Made by a program: the position numbers and the translations under genes. The notes beneath the pieces are model-generated. The model was not told the DNA's origin. It worked only from the letters and a program-made list of their open reading frames with translations, and searched no databases. Below, one piece after another: positions 1 to 8,645 of a stretch of 35,025 bases of DNA. Position 1 is the first letter of the stretch; each line of letters starts with the position of its first letter. The DNA comes from an uncultured Muriicola sp. (lineage in GTDB: Bacteria; Bacteroidota; Bacteroidia; Flavobacteriales; Flavobacteriaceae), in NCBI GenBank assembly GCA_945786965.1, contig CALZFZ010000186.1:1-35025 (forward strand), in the 5' to 3' direction.

Positions 1-2
1 AA

Positions 3-371
3 GCAGAAAAAAAACAGCTGGCATTCGCTAAGTTGAACAACTGCCCGACATCGCCCCGGAAAATGCGTTTAGTCGCAGATTTGGTACGTGGTGCTGAGGT
101 AGAAAAGGCACTTGCTATCTTACGATTTAATCCTAAAGAGGCTTCCCGCAGGTTAGAGAAACTTTTGCTATCCGCGATAGCAAACTGGCAGTCAAAAAAT
201 GAAGAAGCCAATATTGAAGATGCAGACCTTTTTGTAAAGGAGATTACAGTAGACAGTGGACGGATGCTAAAAAGACTTAGGCCGGCACCTCAGGGTAGAG
301 CACACAGAATTAGAAAACGTTCCAACCATGTAACCTTGGTTTTAGGAGCTAACAATAATACAGAAGCTTAG
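3..371 (+). CDS. rplV: 50S ribosomal protein L22 (5' end missing)
   Basis: L22 binds all domains of 23S rRNA and its long beta hairpin lines the peptide exit tunnel. The reading frame is open from base 3 to the TAG at 369-371, and the sequence before the first internal TTG ([13 protein letters not shown]) is normal L22 sequence, so the gene begins upstream of the window and position 33 is not its start. The hallmark [19 protein letters not shown] near the N-terminus and the basic C-terminal part [12 protein letters not shown] identify the family. It ends one base before rpsC, as in the S10 operon of most bacteria. Identity is certain; only the start is unseen. Confidence 0.97.
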   Translation, partial: AEKKQLAFAKLNNCPTSPRKMRLVADLVRGAEVEKALAILRFNPKEASRRLEKLLLSAIANWQSKNEEANIEDADLFVKEITVDSGRMLKRLRPAPQGRAHRIRKRSNHVTLVLGANNNTEA

Positions 372-372
372 T

Positions 373-1083
373 ATGGGACAAAAAACGAATCCAATAGGAA
401 ATCGGTTGGGTATCATCAGAGGATGGGAATCTAACTGGTATGGAGGCAATGATTATGGCGATAAACTAGCCGAGGATGATAAGATCCGAAAGTATATTCA
501 CGCACGTTTGGCTAAAGCCAGTGTGTCCAGAGTAATTATTGAGCGTACCCTAAAACTAATCACTGTAACGATCACTACTGCAAGACCGGGGATCATTATT
601 GGTAAAGGAGGTCAGGAAGTAGATAAGCTTAAGGAAGAACTTAAAAAGATTACAGACAAGGAAGTACAGATCAATATTTTTGAAATCAAGAGACCTGAGG
701 TAGATAGTAACCTGGTAGCTGCCAGTATAGCCCGCCAGATAGAAAACAGGATTTCATACAGGCGTGCCATGAAAATGGCCATTGCAGCCGCCATGCGTAT
801 GAATGCCGAAGGGATCAAAATACAAATATCAGGGAGACTTAACGGAGCTGAAATGGCCCGTTCAGAATCTTATAAGGAAGGAAGAATTCCACTATCAACG
901 TTCAGGGCCGATATTGACTACGCATTGGAAGAGGCTCATACAACCTACGGTAGGTTGGGGATAAAGGTATGGATCATGAAAGGTGAAGTGTACGGTAAAA
1001 GAGATCTTTCTCCACTAGTTGGAATGTCTAAAGGACAGGGAAAAGATAAGTCCGATCACGGAAAGAAACGTAGAAGAAAGTAA
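373..1083 (+). CDS. rpsC: 30S ribosomal protein S3
   Basis: S3 sits in the head of the 30S subunit and, with S4 and S5, forms the mRNA entry channel. The protein has 236 residues. It starts with the standard [13 protein letters not shown], carries the KH-domain loop GKGG near residue 77, and has the C-terminal S3 domain ([14 protein letters not shown], then GVKVWI-like [11 protein letters not shown]). The tail is short and very basic (GKKRRRK). The start ATG lies one base after the rplV stop, which argues for translational coupling. Length and order are those of the usual S10 operon. Confidence 0.98.
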   Translation: MGQKTNPIGNRLGIIRGWESNWYGGNDYGDKLAEDDKIRKYIHARLAKASVSRVIIERTLKLITVTITTARPGIIIGKGGQEVDKLKEELKKITDKEVQINIFEIKRPEVDSNLVAASIARQIENRISYRRAMKMAIAAAMRMNAEGIKIQISGRLNGAEMARSESYKEGRIPLSTFRADIDYALEEAHTTYGRLGIKVWIMKGEVYGKRDLSPLVGMSKGQGKDKSDHGKKRRRK

Positions 1084-1104
1084 TTATTAAAGTAGAAGGA
1101 AGAA

Positions 1105-1527
1105 ATGTTACAGCCAAAAAGAACCAAGTTTCGTAAAGCACAGAAGGGCCGCATGAAAGGCAATTCCGGAAGGGGAAATCAGCTCTCCAACGGTATGTTT
1201 GGTATAAAGTCTATGGATTCTTGCTTTATTACCTCCCGTCAGATCGAGGCAGCGCGTATTGCAGCTACCCGGTATATGAAGAGACAGGGACAATTATGGA
1301 TCAAAATATTTCCAGATAAACCTATAACAAAGAAACCTTTGGAGGTTCGTATGGGGAAAGGAAAAGGAGCTCCTGAATATTTCGTAGCGGTTGTAAAACC
1401 GGGAAGAATTATGTTCGAAGTAGCGGGTGTGCCTTTAGATATAGCACAGGAAGCATTGCGTTTGGCTGCGCAAAAATTACCTGTAAAAACAAAATTTGTA
1501 GTGGCTAGAGATTACGACGCCGCATAA
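1105..1527 (+). CDS. rplP: 50S ribosomal protein L16
   Basis: L16 lies near the A-site tRNA and is needed for late assembly of the peptidyl transferase centre. The 140-residue protein opens with [19 protein letters not shown], the family signature, and has the central segment [20 protein letters not shown] and the glycine-rich GKGKGAPEY loop. The start follows a 21-base gap after rpsC that includes a purine-rich stretch (aaggaagaa). There is no sign of truncation. It is followed six codons later by rpmC, the normal order. Confidence 0.98.
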   Translation: MLQPKRTKFRKAQKGRMKGNSGRGNQLSNGMFGIKSMDSCFITSRQIEAARIAATRYMKRQGQLWIKIFPDKPITKKPLEVRMGKGKGAPEYFVAVVKPGRIMFEVAGVPLDIAQEALRLAAQKLPVKTKFVVARDYDAA

Positions 1528-1545
1528 TTTTTATTGATAAGGATC

Positions 1546-1737
1546 ATGAAACAATCAGAAATAATAGAATTATCGGTAGAAGAATTAAAGGAAAAAATGG
1601 CCCAATTCAAAAAGCAGCATGCAGATTTGAAAATGGCACATTCGGTAACGCCGCTTGAAAACCCGCTTCAGATAAGAAAAGCGAGAAGAACTGCAGCGAA
1701 ATTGGCAACTGAATTAACAAAAAGGGAAAACCAATAA
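1546..1737 (+). CDS. rpmC: 50S ribosomal protein L29
   Basis: L29 is a small helical protein beside the exit tunnel and, with L23, part of the docking platform for nascent-chain factors. The open frame extends upstream to a TTG at 1534, but the family starts with a sequence like [10 protein letters not shown], so the ATG at 1546 was chosen, giving 63 residues. The helix-turn-helix signature is seen in [17 protein letters not shown]. It lies between rplP and rpsQ as expected for the S10 operon. Confidence 0.95.
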   Translation: MKQSEIIELSVEELKEKMAQFKKQHADLKMAHSVTPLENPLQIRKARRTAAKLATELTKRENQ

Positions 1738-1750
1738 TTGGTTCTGCTTT

Positions 1751-2008
1751 ATGGAAAAAAGAAATTTAAGAAAAGAGAGAGTAGGGGTTGTAACCAGCAA
1801 CAGAATGGAGAAATCAATAGTGGTTTCCTCAGTAAAGCGGGTAAAACACCCTATGTACGGTAAGTTCGTATTGCGGACAAAGAAATATGTTGCACACGAT
1901 GAGACCAACGATTGCAATATTGGTGATACAGTAAAGATCATGGAAACAAGACCTTTAAGTAAAACCAAATGCTGGAGATTGGTTGAAATCCTTGAAAGAG
2001 CTAAATAA
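1751..2008 (+). CDS. rpsQ: 30S ribosomal protein S17
   Basis: S17 is a primary 16S rRNA-binding protein of the 30S body with an OB fold. The 85-residue product begins [14 protein letters not shown] and contains the typical S17 core [10 protein letters not shown] and the loop [18 protein letters not shown]. Its closing segment [21 protein letters not shown] matches the family signature for the C-terminal strand. It starts 13 bases after rpmC and ends two bases before rplN. Confidence 0.97.
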   Translation: MEKRNLRKERVGVVTSNRMEKSIVVSSVKRVKHPMYGKFVLRTKKYVAHDETNDCNIGDTVKIMETRPLSKTKCWRLVEILERAK

Positions 2009-2010
2009 TT

Positions 2011-2379
2011 ATGTTACAGCAAGAATCTAAACTTAAAGTCGCAGACAACACCGGTGCTAAGGAAGTATTGACCATTCGTGTACTGGGAGGTACCAAAAGA
2101 AGATATGCTTCTGTGGGCGATAAGATTGTAGTTACGGTTAAAGAAGCTACACCTAATGGTGGCATTAAAAAAGGAGCTGTTTCAACAGCAGTGGTTGTGC
2201 GCACCAAGAAAGAAGTACGTAGACCAGATGGTTCGTACATCCGGTTCGATGACAATGCATGTGTTCTTTTGAATCCTACAGGTGAAATGAGAGGAACCAG
2301 GGTTTTTGGTCCGGTTGCAAGAGAGTTGAGAGACAAGCAGTTTATGAAAATAGTATCATTAGCTCCAGAGGTGCTATAA
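2011..2379 (+). CDS. rplN: 50S ribosomal protein L14
   Basis: L14 forms part of the intersubunit bridge region and is the docking site of the silencing factor RsfS. The 122-residue product has the exact family length and the start [19 protein letters not shown], the segment [12 protein letters not shown], and the signature [20 protein letters not shown] followed by [14 protein letters not shown]. It begins the classical spc group (L14-L24-L5-S14-S8-L6-L18-S5-L30-L15-SecY), though no promoter can be seen in the two-base gap before it, so it is presumably co-transcribed with the S10 genes. Confidence 0.98.
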   Translation: MLQQESKLKVADNTGAKEVLTIRVLGGTKRRYASVGDKIVVTVKEATPNGGIKKGAVSTAVVVRTKKEVRRPDGSYIRFDDNACVLLNPTGEMRGTRVFGPVARELRDKQFMKIVSLAPEVL

Positions 2380-2391
2380 TTATACAAGACA

Positions 2392-2703
2392 ATGAAACTA
2401 AGAATAAAAACAGGGGATACTGTACGAGTGATAGCCGGAGACCATAAAGGTACCGAAGGCAAAGTAGTTACCGTAGACCGTGAAAAAAACAAGGCAATCG
2501 TAGAAGGGGCTAACATGGTTTCAAAACATGAGAAGCCAAGTGCACAGAATCCTCAGGGAGGGATCGTGAAGAAGGAAGCTCCTATTCATGTCTCTAATTT
2601 GTCACTTATAGACGCCAAGTCTGGTGAAACTACCCGGGTAGGTTTTGAGGTGAGAGATGGGAAGAAAGTACGATTTTCTAAAAAATCTAACGAAGTAATA
2701 TAG
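2392..2703 (+). CDS. rplX: 50S ribosomal protein L24
   Basis: L24 is one of the two assembly-initiator proteins of the large subunit and sits at the tunnel exit. The 103-residue product has the KOW motif at about residues 6-30 ([18 protein letters not shown]) and the family continuation [20 protein letters not shown]. The C-terminal half [19 protein letters not shown] is typical of bacterial L24. It lies between rplN and rplE with short gaps. Confidence 0.97.
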   Translation: MKLRIKTGDTVRVIAGDHKGTEGKVVTVDREKNKAIVEGANMVSKHEKPSAQNPQGGIVKKEAPIHVSNLSLIDAKSGETTRVGFEVRDGKKVRFSKKSNEVI

Positions 2704-2705
2704 TT

Positions 2706-3257
2706 ATGGCTTACGTTCCAAGATTAAAGAAAGAATACCAGCAGCGCGTAATTAAAGCGCTTAAGGAAGAATTTGGTTACGACAATATAATGCAGGTTCC
2801 CAAATTGAAAAAAATTGTAGTAAGCAGAGGGGTTGGGGCCGCGGTCGCCGACAAGAAGCTTATAGATCATGCTGTAGATGAAATGACAATGATCACTGGA
2901 CAGAAAGCAGTTTCTACCATTTCTAAAAAAGATGTGGCAGCCTTTAAATTAAGAAAAGGAATGCCCATTGGTGCAAAGGTTACCCTTCGAGGTGAGCGTA
3001 TGTACGAGTTTTTAGACAGATTGGTGACCACTGCATTGCCAAGGGTTCGTGATTTTCAGGGCATACGTGCCACGGGTTTTGACGGAAGAGGCAATTATAA
3101 TTTGGGTGTAACAGAACAGATTATCTTTCCTGAGATCAACATCGACAAGATCAACAGAATTAACGGAATGGATATCACTTTTGTGACATCTGCAGAGACC
3201 GATAAAGAAGCAAAATCATTGTTATCGGAACTGGGACTACCTTTTAAAAAGAATTAG
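2706..3257 (+). CDS. rplE: 50S ribosomal protein L5
   Basis: L5 binds 5S rRNA in the central protuberance and contacts the P-site tRNA and S13. The 183-residue product starts [19 protein letters not shown] and has the L5 signature around residues 55-80 ([25 protein letters not shown], shown here in two parts: [11 protein letters not shown] and [12 protein letters not shown]). The C-terminal part [20 protein letters not shown] is also family-typical. It is two bases downstream of rplX and one base upstream of rpsN. Confidence 0.97.
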   Translation: MAYVPRLKKEYQQRVIKALKEEFGYDNIMQVPKLKKIVVSRGVGAAVADKKLIDHAVDEMTMITGQKAVSTISKKDVAAFKLRKGMPIGAKVTLRGERMYEFLDRLVTTALPRVRDFQGIRATGFDGRGNYNLGVTEQIIFPEINIDKINRINGMDITFVTSAETDKEAKSLLSELGLPFKKN

Positions 3258-3258
3258 T

Positions 3259-3528
3259 ATGGCTAAAGAATCAATGAAAGCCCGTGAACGAAAAAGGGCA
3301 AAAACAGTAGCAAAATATGCAGCAAAGAGAAAGGCTTTGAAAGAAGCTGGCGATTACGAGGGACTGCAAAATTTGCCGAGAAATGCTTCTCCCGTGCGTA
3401 TGCACAATCGTTGCAAATTAACGGGAAGACCCAAAGGGTACATGCGTACTTTTGGACTTTCAAGGGTAATGTTCAGGGAAATGGCCAATAAGGGATTGAT
3501 CCCCGGGGTTAAAAAAGCAAGTTGGTAA
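3259..3528 (+). CDS. rpsN: 30S ribosomal protein S14, zinc-free form
   Basis: S14 is a late-assembling protein of the 30S head. At 89 residues this is the long form; the short zinc form is about 61 residues and has two CxxC pairs. Here the conserved motif reads [20 protein letters not shown] with a single cysteine, so no zinc site can form. The C-terminus [11 protein letters not shown] is the family ending. Zinc independence is inferred from the missing ligands. The gene is in its usual position between rplE and rpsH. Confidence 0.97.
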   Translation: MAKESMKARERKRAKTVAKYAAKRKALKEAGDYEGLQNLPRNASPVRMHNRCKLTGRPKGYMRTFGLSRVMFREMANKGLIPGVKKASW

Positions 3529-3548
3529 TACTATAAAAAGGAAAGAAG

Positions 3549-3947
3549 ATGTTTACAGATCCTATAGCAGATTATTTAACAAGAGTGAGAAACGCCAGCA
3601 GCGCGGGTCACAGAGTAGTTGAAATACCAGCTTCCAATTTAAAGAAGGAGATAACCAAGATCTTGTTCGATCAGGGATATATCCTTAGCTATAAATTTGA
3701 AGACGATAAGGTTCAGGGTATAATAAAAATCGCATTGAAATACGATAGAAATACCAAAGAACCGGTAATTAAAAGGATACAACGTATAAGCAAACCTGGA
3801 TTGCGTAAATATGCCAATCACGAGGAAATGCCACGCGTATTGAATGGCTTGGGAATTGCCATTGTTTCTACCTCACATGGGGTAATGACCAGCAAACAAG
3901 CCAAAAGAGATAATGTGGGTGGTGAAGTATTGTGTTACGTTTATTAA
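3549..3947 (+). CDS. rpsH: 30S ribosomal protein S8
   Basis: S8 binds the central domain of 16S rRNA and in Escherichia coli is the translational repressor of the spc operon. The 132-residue product begins with the near-universal [16 protein letters not shown] and ends with GGEVLCYVY, the expected terminal signature. The segment [22 protein letters not shown] carries the family motif. I did not find an obvious S8-like target in the spaces around it, so whether S8 is the regulator here is not known. Confidence 0.98.
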   Translation: MFTDPIADYLTRVRNASSAGHRVVEIPASNLKKEITKILFDQGYILSYKFEDDKVQGIIKIALKYDRNTKEPVIKRIQRISKPGLRKYANHEEMPRVLNGLGIAIVSTSHGVMTSKQAKRDNVGGEVLCYVY

Positions 3948-3968
3948 TACGATTTAAAGTAAAAGAAA

Positions 3969-4511
3969 ATGTCTAGAATAGGAAACAATCCGATAGCAAT
4001 CCCAGAGGGAAGTTCCGTTGAGATCAATGAAAATATCATCTCAGTAAAAGGAAAGTTGGGAGAATTAACACAAGAATTCTCAGGAGTAGCTATTAAAGTA
4101 GAGGATGGACAGGTATGGGTAACCAGGCCTTCCGATTCAAAGGAACACAAAGCAAAGCATGGTCTTTACAGATCCTTGATATTTAATATGATCGAAGGTG
4201 TTTCTAAAGGATGGACAAAAGAATTAGAATTGGTAGGGGTAGGATACAGAGCCAGTAATCAAGGTCAAAAGTTAGATTTGGCATTGGGATTCTCGCATAA
4301 TATTGTACTGGATCTGGCACCGGAAGTCAAAATAGAAACGACAGCCGAGAAAGGAAAGAACCCAACCATTAAGCTAACATCGCACGACAAGCAATTGGTA
4401 GGCCAAATTGCTGCAAAAATAAGATCGTTCCGCAAGCCTGAACCATACAAAGGGAAAGGCATCAAATTTGTGGGCGAGCAATTAAGAAGAAAAGCAGGTA
4501 AATCAGCATAA
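3969..4511 (+). CDS. rplF: 50S ribosomal protein L6
   Basis: L6 binds near the sarcin-ricin loop at the factor-binding side of the 50S subunit. The 180-residue product has two related domains, starts [14 protein letters not shown], and contains the family motif [18 protein letters not shown] at the C-terminus. The middle segment [20 protein letters not shown] joins the two domains. The start ATG lies 21 bases after rpsH. Nothing unusual is seen. Confidence 0.98.
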   Translation: MSRIGNNPIAIPEGSSVEINENIISVKGKLGELTQEFSGVAIKVEDGQVWVTRPSDSKEHKAKHGLYRSLIFNMIEGVSKGWTKELELVGVGYRASNQGQKLDLALGFSHNIVLDLAPEVKIETTAEKGKNPTIKLTSHDKQLVGQIAAKIRSFRKPEPYKGKGIKFVGEQLRRKAGKSA

Positions 4512-4521
4512 GAACTGTATT

Positions 4522-4878
4522 ATGGGATTGTCAAAAACACATAGAAGAGAGCGCATCCGAAAAAGGATCAGAAAAGTTTCATTTGGTACTTCTGAAAGAC
4601 CACGGTTGTCTATATACAGAAGTAACAAAGAGATTTATGCCCAGGTCATTGATGACAATAAGGGAGTTACCCTGGCTGCTGCTTCTTCAAGAGATAAAGA
4701 ATTAAGTAAGGCAAAAGGCACTAAAATGGAAATTGCAACCCAGGTTGGAAAAGCTATTGCCGGGAAAGCCAAGAAAGCTGGAGTTGAAACCGTTGCATTT
4801 GACCGGGGAGGTAATTTATACCACGGAAGGGTTAAATCATTAGCGGAAGGTGCCAGAGAAGGTGGATTAAAATTTTAA
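4522..4878 (+). CDS. rplR: 50S ribosomal protein L18
   Basis: L18 binds 5S rRNA together with L5 and tethers it to the central protuberance. The 118-residue product begins [19 protein letters not shown] and has the fold markers [20 protein letters not shown] and [20 protein letters not shown], ending in the characteristic GGLKF. It is 10 bases after rplF and 8 bases before rpsE. Confidence 0.98.
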   Translation: MGLSKTHRRERIRKRIRKVSFGTSERPRLSIYRSNKEIYAQVIDDNKGVTLAAASSRDKELSKAKGTKMEIATQVGKAIAGKAKKAGVETVAFDRGGNLYHGRVKSLAEGAREGGLKF

Positions 4879-4886
4879 ATAATACT

Positions 4887-5411
4887 ATGTACGGCAAATA
4901 CAAAAATGTAGAAACTGTTAAACCTGGAGGCCTTGATTTAAAGGACCGTCTGGTAGGTGTTCAACGGGTAACCAAGGTAACAAAAGGTGGTAGAGCCTTT
5001 GGATTCTCTGCTATTGTGGTAGTTGGTAATGAAAATGGAGTAGTAGGTCATGGCCTTGGTAAATCTAAGGAAGTTGCAACGGCTATAGCGAAGGCAATAG
5101 AAGATGCAAAAAAGAACCTGATCCGTATTCCTTTGAACAAAGGAACACTTCCTCACGAGCAAAAAGGGAAATATGGTGGAGCACGTGTGTATATACAACC
5201 TGCTTCCCATGGTACAGGAGTAATTGCTGGAGGTGCTGTTAGGGCAGTACTGGAATCCGTAGGGGTGCAAGACGTATTGTCTAAATCCCAGGGTTCTTCT
5301 AACCCACATAATGTTGTGAAGGCCACATTTGATGCCTTGTTACAACTTAGAGATGCAAGAACAGTTGCCAAGCAGCGTGGCATAGCCATGGAAAAAGTAT
5401 TTAAAGGATAA
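4887..5411 (+). CDS. rpsE: 30S ribosomal protein S5
   Basis: S5 lies at the mRNA entry side of the 30S subunit and affects decoding accuracy together with S4. The 174-residue product has the N-terminal double-stranded-RNA-binding-like fold ([19 protein letters not shown], then [20 protein letters not shown]) and the C-terminal domain ([39 protein letters not shown]). The first dozen residues ([12 protein letters not shown]) form a short lineage-specific lead before the conserved core. Position between rplR and rpmD is standard. Confidence 0.98.
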   Translation: MYGKYKNVETVKPGGLDLKDRLVGVQRVTKVTKGGRAFGFSAIVVVGNENGVVGHGLGKSKEVATAIAKAIEDAKKNLIRIPLNKGTLPHEQKGKYGGARVYIQPASHGTGVIAGGAVRAVLESVGVQDVLSKSQGSSNPHNVVKATFDALLQLRDARTVAKQRGIAMEKVFKG

Positions 5412-5417
5412 GGAAGT

Positions 5418-5597
5418 ATGGCAAAGATTAAGGTAAAACAGGTAAAAAGCGGCATCAAAAGACCTCAGAATCAGAAGAGGACTTTAGAAGCATTAGGATT
5501 ACGCAAGATTGGACAGGTTGTAGAACATGATGATACGCCCAACATTCTTGGAATGATCAATAAAGTTAAACATTTGGTTTCTACAGAAGAAGCTTAA
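5418..5597 (+). CDS. rpmD: 50S ribosomal protein L30
   Basis: This short gene encodes 59 residues, MAKIKVKQVKSGIKRPQNQK followed by RTLEALGLRKIGQVVEHDD and a tail that ends STEEA. The central motif TLEALGLRKIGQVVEHDDTP is the signature of L30, a small protein of domain II of 23S rRNA on the large subunit. The ATG at 5418 follows six bases after the rpsE stop, and the TAA is at 5595-5597. It sits in the expected place between rpsE and rplO. Confidence 0.96.
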   Translation: MAKIKVKQVKSGIKRPQNQKRTLEALGLRKIGQVVEHDDTPNILGMINKVKHLVSTEEA

Positions 5598-5611
5598 GAA
5601 ATTGTGTTGAG

Positions 5612-6064
5612 ATGAATTTGAGTAATTTAAAACCAGCAGAAGGTTCTGTTCATAAGGCAGGAAAGACCATAGGAAGAGGACAAGGATCGGGTAAAGGCGG
5701 TACTGCCACCAGAGGGCATAAAGGTGCCAAATCTCGTTCGGGATATTCCAGAAAAGTCGGGTTCGAAGGAGGTCAAATGCCTTTGCAAAGACGTGTTCCT
5801 AAGTTTGGTTTTACCAATATCAACAGAAAAGAATACAGGGGTATCAATTTGGATACCTTACAGGAGTTGGTAGATAATGGCGCTGTGAAAGGCACCATTA
5901 CCTTATCGGACCTTGTAGCCAACAGATTGGCTGGTAAAAACGAATTAGTAAAAATATTAGGAGGAGGCGAATTAAAGGCTTCCTTAAAGATATCAGTACA
6001 TAAGTTTAGTGCTAGTGCCAAAAAAGCCATTGAGGCAGCAGGTGGTGAAGCAATAAATTTATAA
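5612..6064 (+). CDS. rplO: 50S ribosomal protein L15
   Basis: L15 is a late-assembly protein of the large subunit. The 150-residue product starts MNLSNLKPAEGSVHKAGKTI and has the glycine-rich extended arm GRGQGSGKGGTATRGHKGAK, which threads into rRNA, followed by FEGGQMPLQRRVPKFGF. The C-terminal globular domain ends AIEAAGGEAINL, as is typical. It lies 14 bases after rpmD and 13 bases before secY. Confidence 0.98.
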   Translation: MNLSNLKPAEGSVHKAGKTIGRGQGSGKGGTATRGHKGAKSRSGYSRKVGFEGGQMPLQRRVPKFGFTNINRKEYRGINLDTLQELVDNGAVKGTITLSDLVANRLAGKNELVKILGGGELKASLKISVHKFSASAKKAIEAAGGEAINL

Positions 6065-6077
6065 GTGAGAAGATAGT

Positions 6078-7418
6078 ATGAAGAAATTTTTTGAGATCAT
6101 ATCAAATATCTGGAAGATAGAGGAACTAAGGAACAGGATCTTGGTTACCCTTGGGTTACTTGTGGTGTATCGTTTTGGTGCACAGGTAGTACTTCCCGGC
6201 ATTGATACCTCGCAATTGGCAGAATTATCTTCAAACACAGAACAGGGAATTTTAGGTATTTTAAATGCCTTTACCGGGGGCGCATTTGCAAATGCCTCTG
6301 TATTTGCATTAGGGATTATGCCCTATATCTCGGCTTCTATTGTGGTTCAGTTAATGGGTATCGCAGTTCCTTATCTTCAAAAATTGGATAAAGAAGGAGA
6401 GAGCGGTAGAAAAACAAAGAATCAAATTACCAGATGGTTAACCATCGGGATTTGTATAGTACAGGCTCCTGCGTATTTGTATAGCCTTGGCGCTTTGGGA
6501 GTACCAGACAGCGCATTTTTACTTGGAAAAGGACTTAATTTTATTGCTCCTTCCGTTATCATTTTGGTTACAGGCTGTGTATTTGCCATGTGGCTGGGAG
6601 AAAAGATCACGGATAAAGGTATTGGGAATGGAATATCCCTGCTTATCATGATAGGGATCATCGCTACATTGCCACAATCTTTTGTACAGGAAGCAATTAC
6701 CCGCTGGGACGGTAATGGAGGCCCTATGTTGATCCTTGTAGAGGTAATATTGTGGTTTATTGTTATTCTACTAAGTGTGTTGCTGGTGATGGCCACACGG
6801 AGAATCCCGGTACAATATGCGCGGAGAACGGCTTCGGGAGGTTATGAAAAGAATGTAATGGGATCCAGACAATATATCCCGCTAAAACTGAATGCTTCCG
6901 GGGTAATGCCCATAATCTTTGCACAAGCCATTATGTTCGCACCAGGTTTGTTGGGAAGAACATTTAACGATACGGCAGTAGGGCAGTGGATGGAAGTACA
7001 ATTCCAGGATATTTTTGGATTGGCTTATAACATTTTATTTGGTTTGCTAATTATCATATTTACCTTTTTCTATACCGCTATTACGGTTCCGACCAATAAA
7101 ATGGCCGATGACCTTAAAAGAAGTGGTGGTTTTATTCCGGGGATCAGACCTGGAAAAGAAACAGGAAATTTTTTAGATAAGATTATGTCCTTGATCACGT
7201 TTCCAGGATCTATCTTTTTAGCATTGCTCGCAGTATTGCCTGCGGTAGTGGTGAAATTAATGGATATCCAGGCAGGATGGGCCCTCTTTTATGGCGGTAC
7301 TTCCTTGTTGATCATGGTGGGGGTCGCCATAGATACCGTACAACAGGTAAATGCGTATTTGTTGAACAGGCATTATGACGGTTTGATGAAATCAGGAAAA
7401 AACAGAAAAGTAGCATAA
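6078..7418 (+). CDS. secY: Protein translocase subunit SecY
   Basis: SecY is the membrane channel of the general secretion system, working with SecE, SecG and SecA. The 446-residue product has about ten hydrophobic segments. The signature of the second segment region is visible in FALGIMPYISASIVVQLM, and the cytoplasmic loop in RRIPVQYARR, a ribosome and SecA contact. NAYLLNRHYDGLMKS near the C-terminus is also typical. It is directly followed by infA with a three-base gap; the adk and map genes that often lie between them in other phyla are not present. Confidence 0.98.
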   Translation: MKKFFEIISNIWKIEELRNRILVTLGLLVVYRFGAQVVLPGIDTSQLAELSSNTEQGILGILNAFTGGAFANASVFALGIMPYISASIVVQLMGIAVPYLQKLDKEGESGRKTKNQITRWLTIGICIVQAPAYLYSLGALGVPDSAFLLGKGLNFIAPSVIILVTGCVFAMWLGEKITDKGIGNGISLLIMIGIIATLPQSFVQEAITRWDGNGGPMLILVEVILWFIVILLSVLLVMATRRIPVQYARRTASGGYEKNVMGSRQYIPLKLNASGVMPIIFAQAIMFAPGLLGRTFNDTAVGQWMEVQFQDIFGLAYNILFGLLIIIFTFFYTAITVPTNKMADDLKRSGGFIPGIRPGKETGNFLDKIMSLITFPGSIFLALLAVLPAVVVKLMDIQAGWALFYGGTSLLIMVGVAIDTVQQVNAYLLNRHYDGLMKSGKNRKVA

Positions 7419-7421
7419 TAT

Positions 7422-7637
7422 ATGGCCAAACAAGCAGCTATAGAGCAAGATGGAAGTATCATTGAAGCATTATCCAATGCAATGTTCAGGGTTGAGTTGG
7501 AAAATGGTCATGTGGTAACCGCTCATATTTCAGGAAAAATGCGGATGCATTATATCAAATTATTGCCTGGTGATAAGGTAAAGCTTGAAATGAGCCCCTA
7601 TGATTTAACCAAGGCCAGAATTACATATAGATATTAA
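7422..7637 (+). CDS. infA: Translation initiation factor IF-1
   Basis: IF-1 blocks the A site of the 30S subunit during initiation and helps IF-2 and IF-3. The 71-residue product is a single OB-fold S1-like domain: [20 protein letters not shown], then [20 protein letters not shown] and the family motif [20 protein letters not shown], ending ITYRY. Its length is the normal one. It lies between secY and rpmJ. Confidence 0.98.
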   Translation: MAKQAAIEQDGSIIEALSNAMFRVELENGHVVTAHISGKMRMHYIKLLPGDKVKLEMSPYDLTKARITYRY

Positions 7638-7649
7638 GAAACTCGAAAC

Positions 7650-7766
7650 ATGAAAGTAAGAGCATCCATAAAAAAGAGAAGTGCCGAGTGCAAGATTGTG
7701 CGCAGAAAAGGCAGATTGTACGTAATTAATAAGAAGAATCCTAGATTCAAACAAAGACAAGGGTAA
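7650..7766 (+). CDS. rpmJ: 50S ribosomal protein L36, zinc-free form
   Basis: The gene encodes 38 residues starting [20 protein letters not shown] and ending NPRFKQRQG, the ending shared by all L36 proteins. L36 is the smallest protein of the large subunit. The canonical form holds zinc with three cysteines and a histidine; here only one cysteine (C14) remains, with Ser or Asn at other ligand positions and Phe where the histidine would be, so this is the zinc-independent type. ATG at 7650 lies 12 bases after infA, TAA at 7764-7766, two bases before rpsM. Confidence 0.95.
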   Translation: MKVRASIKKRSAECKIVRRKGRLYVINKKNPRFKQRQG

Positions 7767-7768
7767 TT

Positions 7769-8143
7769 ATGGCAAGAATTGCAGGGGTAGATATACCCAA
7801 ACAGAAAAGAGGAGTTATCGCACTTACCTATATCTTCGGAATAGGTAAAAGCCGTGCCCAGGAGATATTGGAGAAAGCCAAGGTAAATGCAGATACAAAG
7901 GTGTCTGACTGGAATGACGACGAAATTGGTCGCATCCGGGATATGGTCTCTTCATATAAAATAGAAGGTGAGTTGCGTTCAGAGAATCAGCTGAATATAA
8001 AGCGACTTATGGATATTGGTTGTTACCGAGGGATCCGACATAGATCTGGACTTCCATTACGTGGTCAGCGAACCAAAAACAATTCCAGAACCAGAAAAGG
8101 AAAAAGAAAAACAGTGGCCAACAAGAAGAAGGCAACTAAGTAA
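7769..8143 (+). CDS. rpsM: 30S ribosomal protein S13
   Basis: S13 sits at the top of the 30S head and makes bridges to L5 and contacts with P-site tRNA through its basic tail. The 124-residue product starts [20 protein letters not shown], has the helix-hairpin-helix-like segment [17 protein letters not shown], the motif [19 protein letters not shown], and a lysine-rich tail [15 protein letters not shown]. It opens the alpha-type group (S13-S11-S4-alpha-L17). Confidence 0.98.
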   Translation: MARIAGVDIPKQKRGVIALTYIFGIGKSRAQEILEKAKVNADTKVSDWNDDEIGRIRDMVSSYKIEGELRSENQLNIKRLMDIGCYRGIRHRSGLPLRGQRTKNNSRTRKGKRKTVANKKKATK

Positions 8144-8154
8144 TAAGGCGTAGT

Positions 8155-8547
8155 ATGGCAAAGACAGGTACAAAAACAACGAAGAAACGCAAGGTAATTG
8201 TAGAATCTACCGGGGAAGCACATATTACCGCTTCCTTCAACAATATCATTATTTCCTTGACCAACAAAAAAGGGGATGTTATTTCATGGGCATCTGCTGG
8301 TAAAATGGGTTTCAGAGGATCTAAAAAAAATACACCCTACGCGGCTCAGATAGCCTCTGAAGAATGTGCAAAGACTGCGCATGAGGCTGGGTTGAGAAAA
8401 GTAAAGGTATATGTGAAAGGACCTGGAAATGGACGTGAATCGGCCATCAGAGCTTTACACAATTCAGGGATAGAAGTTACCGAAATCATTGATGTAACCC
8501 CAATGCCTCACAACGGATGCAGGCCCCCTAAAAGAAGACGAGTATAA
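8155..8547 (+). CDS. rpsK: 30S ribosomal protein S11
   Basis: S11 lies on the 30S platform near the E site and the mRNA exit. The 130-residue product has the core [20 protein letters not shown], the motif [20 protein letters not shown], and the conserved end [12 protein letters not shown]. It starts 11 bases after rpsM. It is followed by an unusually long 98-base spacer before rpsD, described separately. Confidence 0.98.
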   Translation: MAKTGTKTTKKRKVIVESTGEAHITASFNNIIISLTNKKGDVISWASAGKMGFRGSKKNTPYAAQIASEECAKTAHEAGLRKVKVYVKGPGNGRESAIRALHNSGIEVTEIIDVTPMPHNGCRPPKRRRV

Positions 8548-8577
8548 ATTATATAATTCCTTAAATAAATTCTCACA

Positions 8578-8631
8578 GAAAGTGTAGTTACGATTATCGA
8601 AGGATAAGCCTTAATTCATAATCACACTTTT
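8578..8631 (+). promoter_or_regulatory. Structured leader RNA upstream of rpsD (candidate S4 autoregulation site)
   Basis: The 98-base gap between rpsK and rpsD can fold into one long hairpin. Bases 8578-8585 (GAAAGTGT) pair with 8624-8631 (ACACTTTT, one G-U). Directly inside, 8592-8597 (GATTAT) pairs with 8618-8623 (ATAATC), leaving a six-base bulge (AGTTAC, 8586-8591) on the 5' side only. After one bulged C, 8599-8601 (GAA) pairs with 8615-8617 (TTC), with a possible GG/CC pairing in the loop. The stem ends 14 bases before the rpsD start codon. S4 is a known autoregulator in other phyla; control by S4 here is inference. Confidence 0.6.
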
Positions 8632-8645
8632 AATTTTAAAAGAAG

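Noticed and set aside
2001-2516. 171-codon frame antisense to rplN and rplX
   Set aside because: Overlaps two essential ribosomal protein genes completely; composition is that of a shadow frame.
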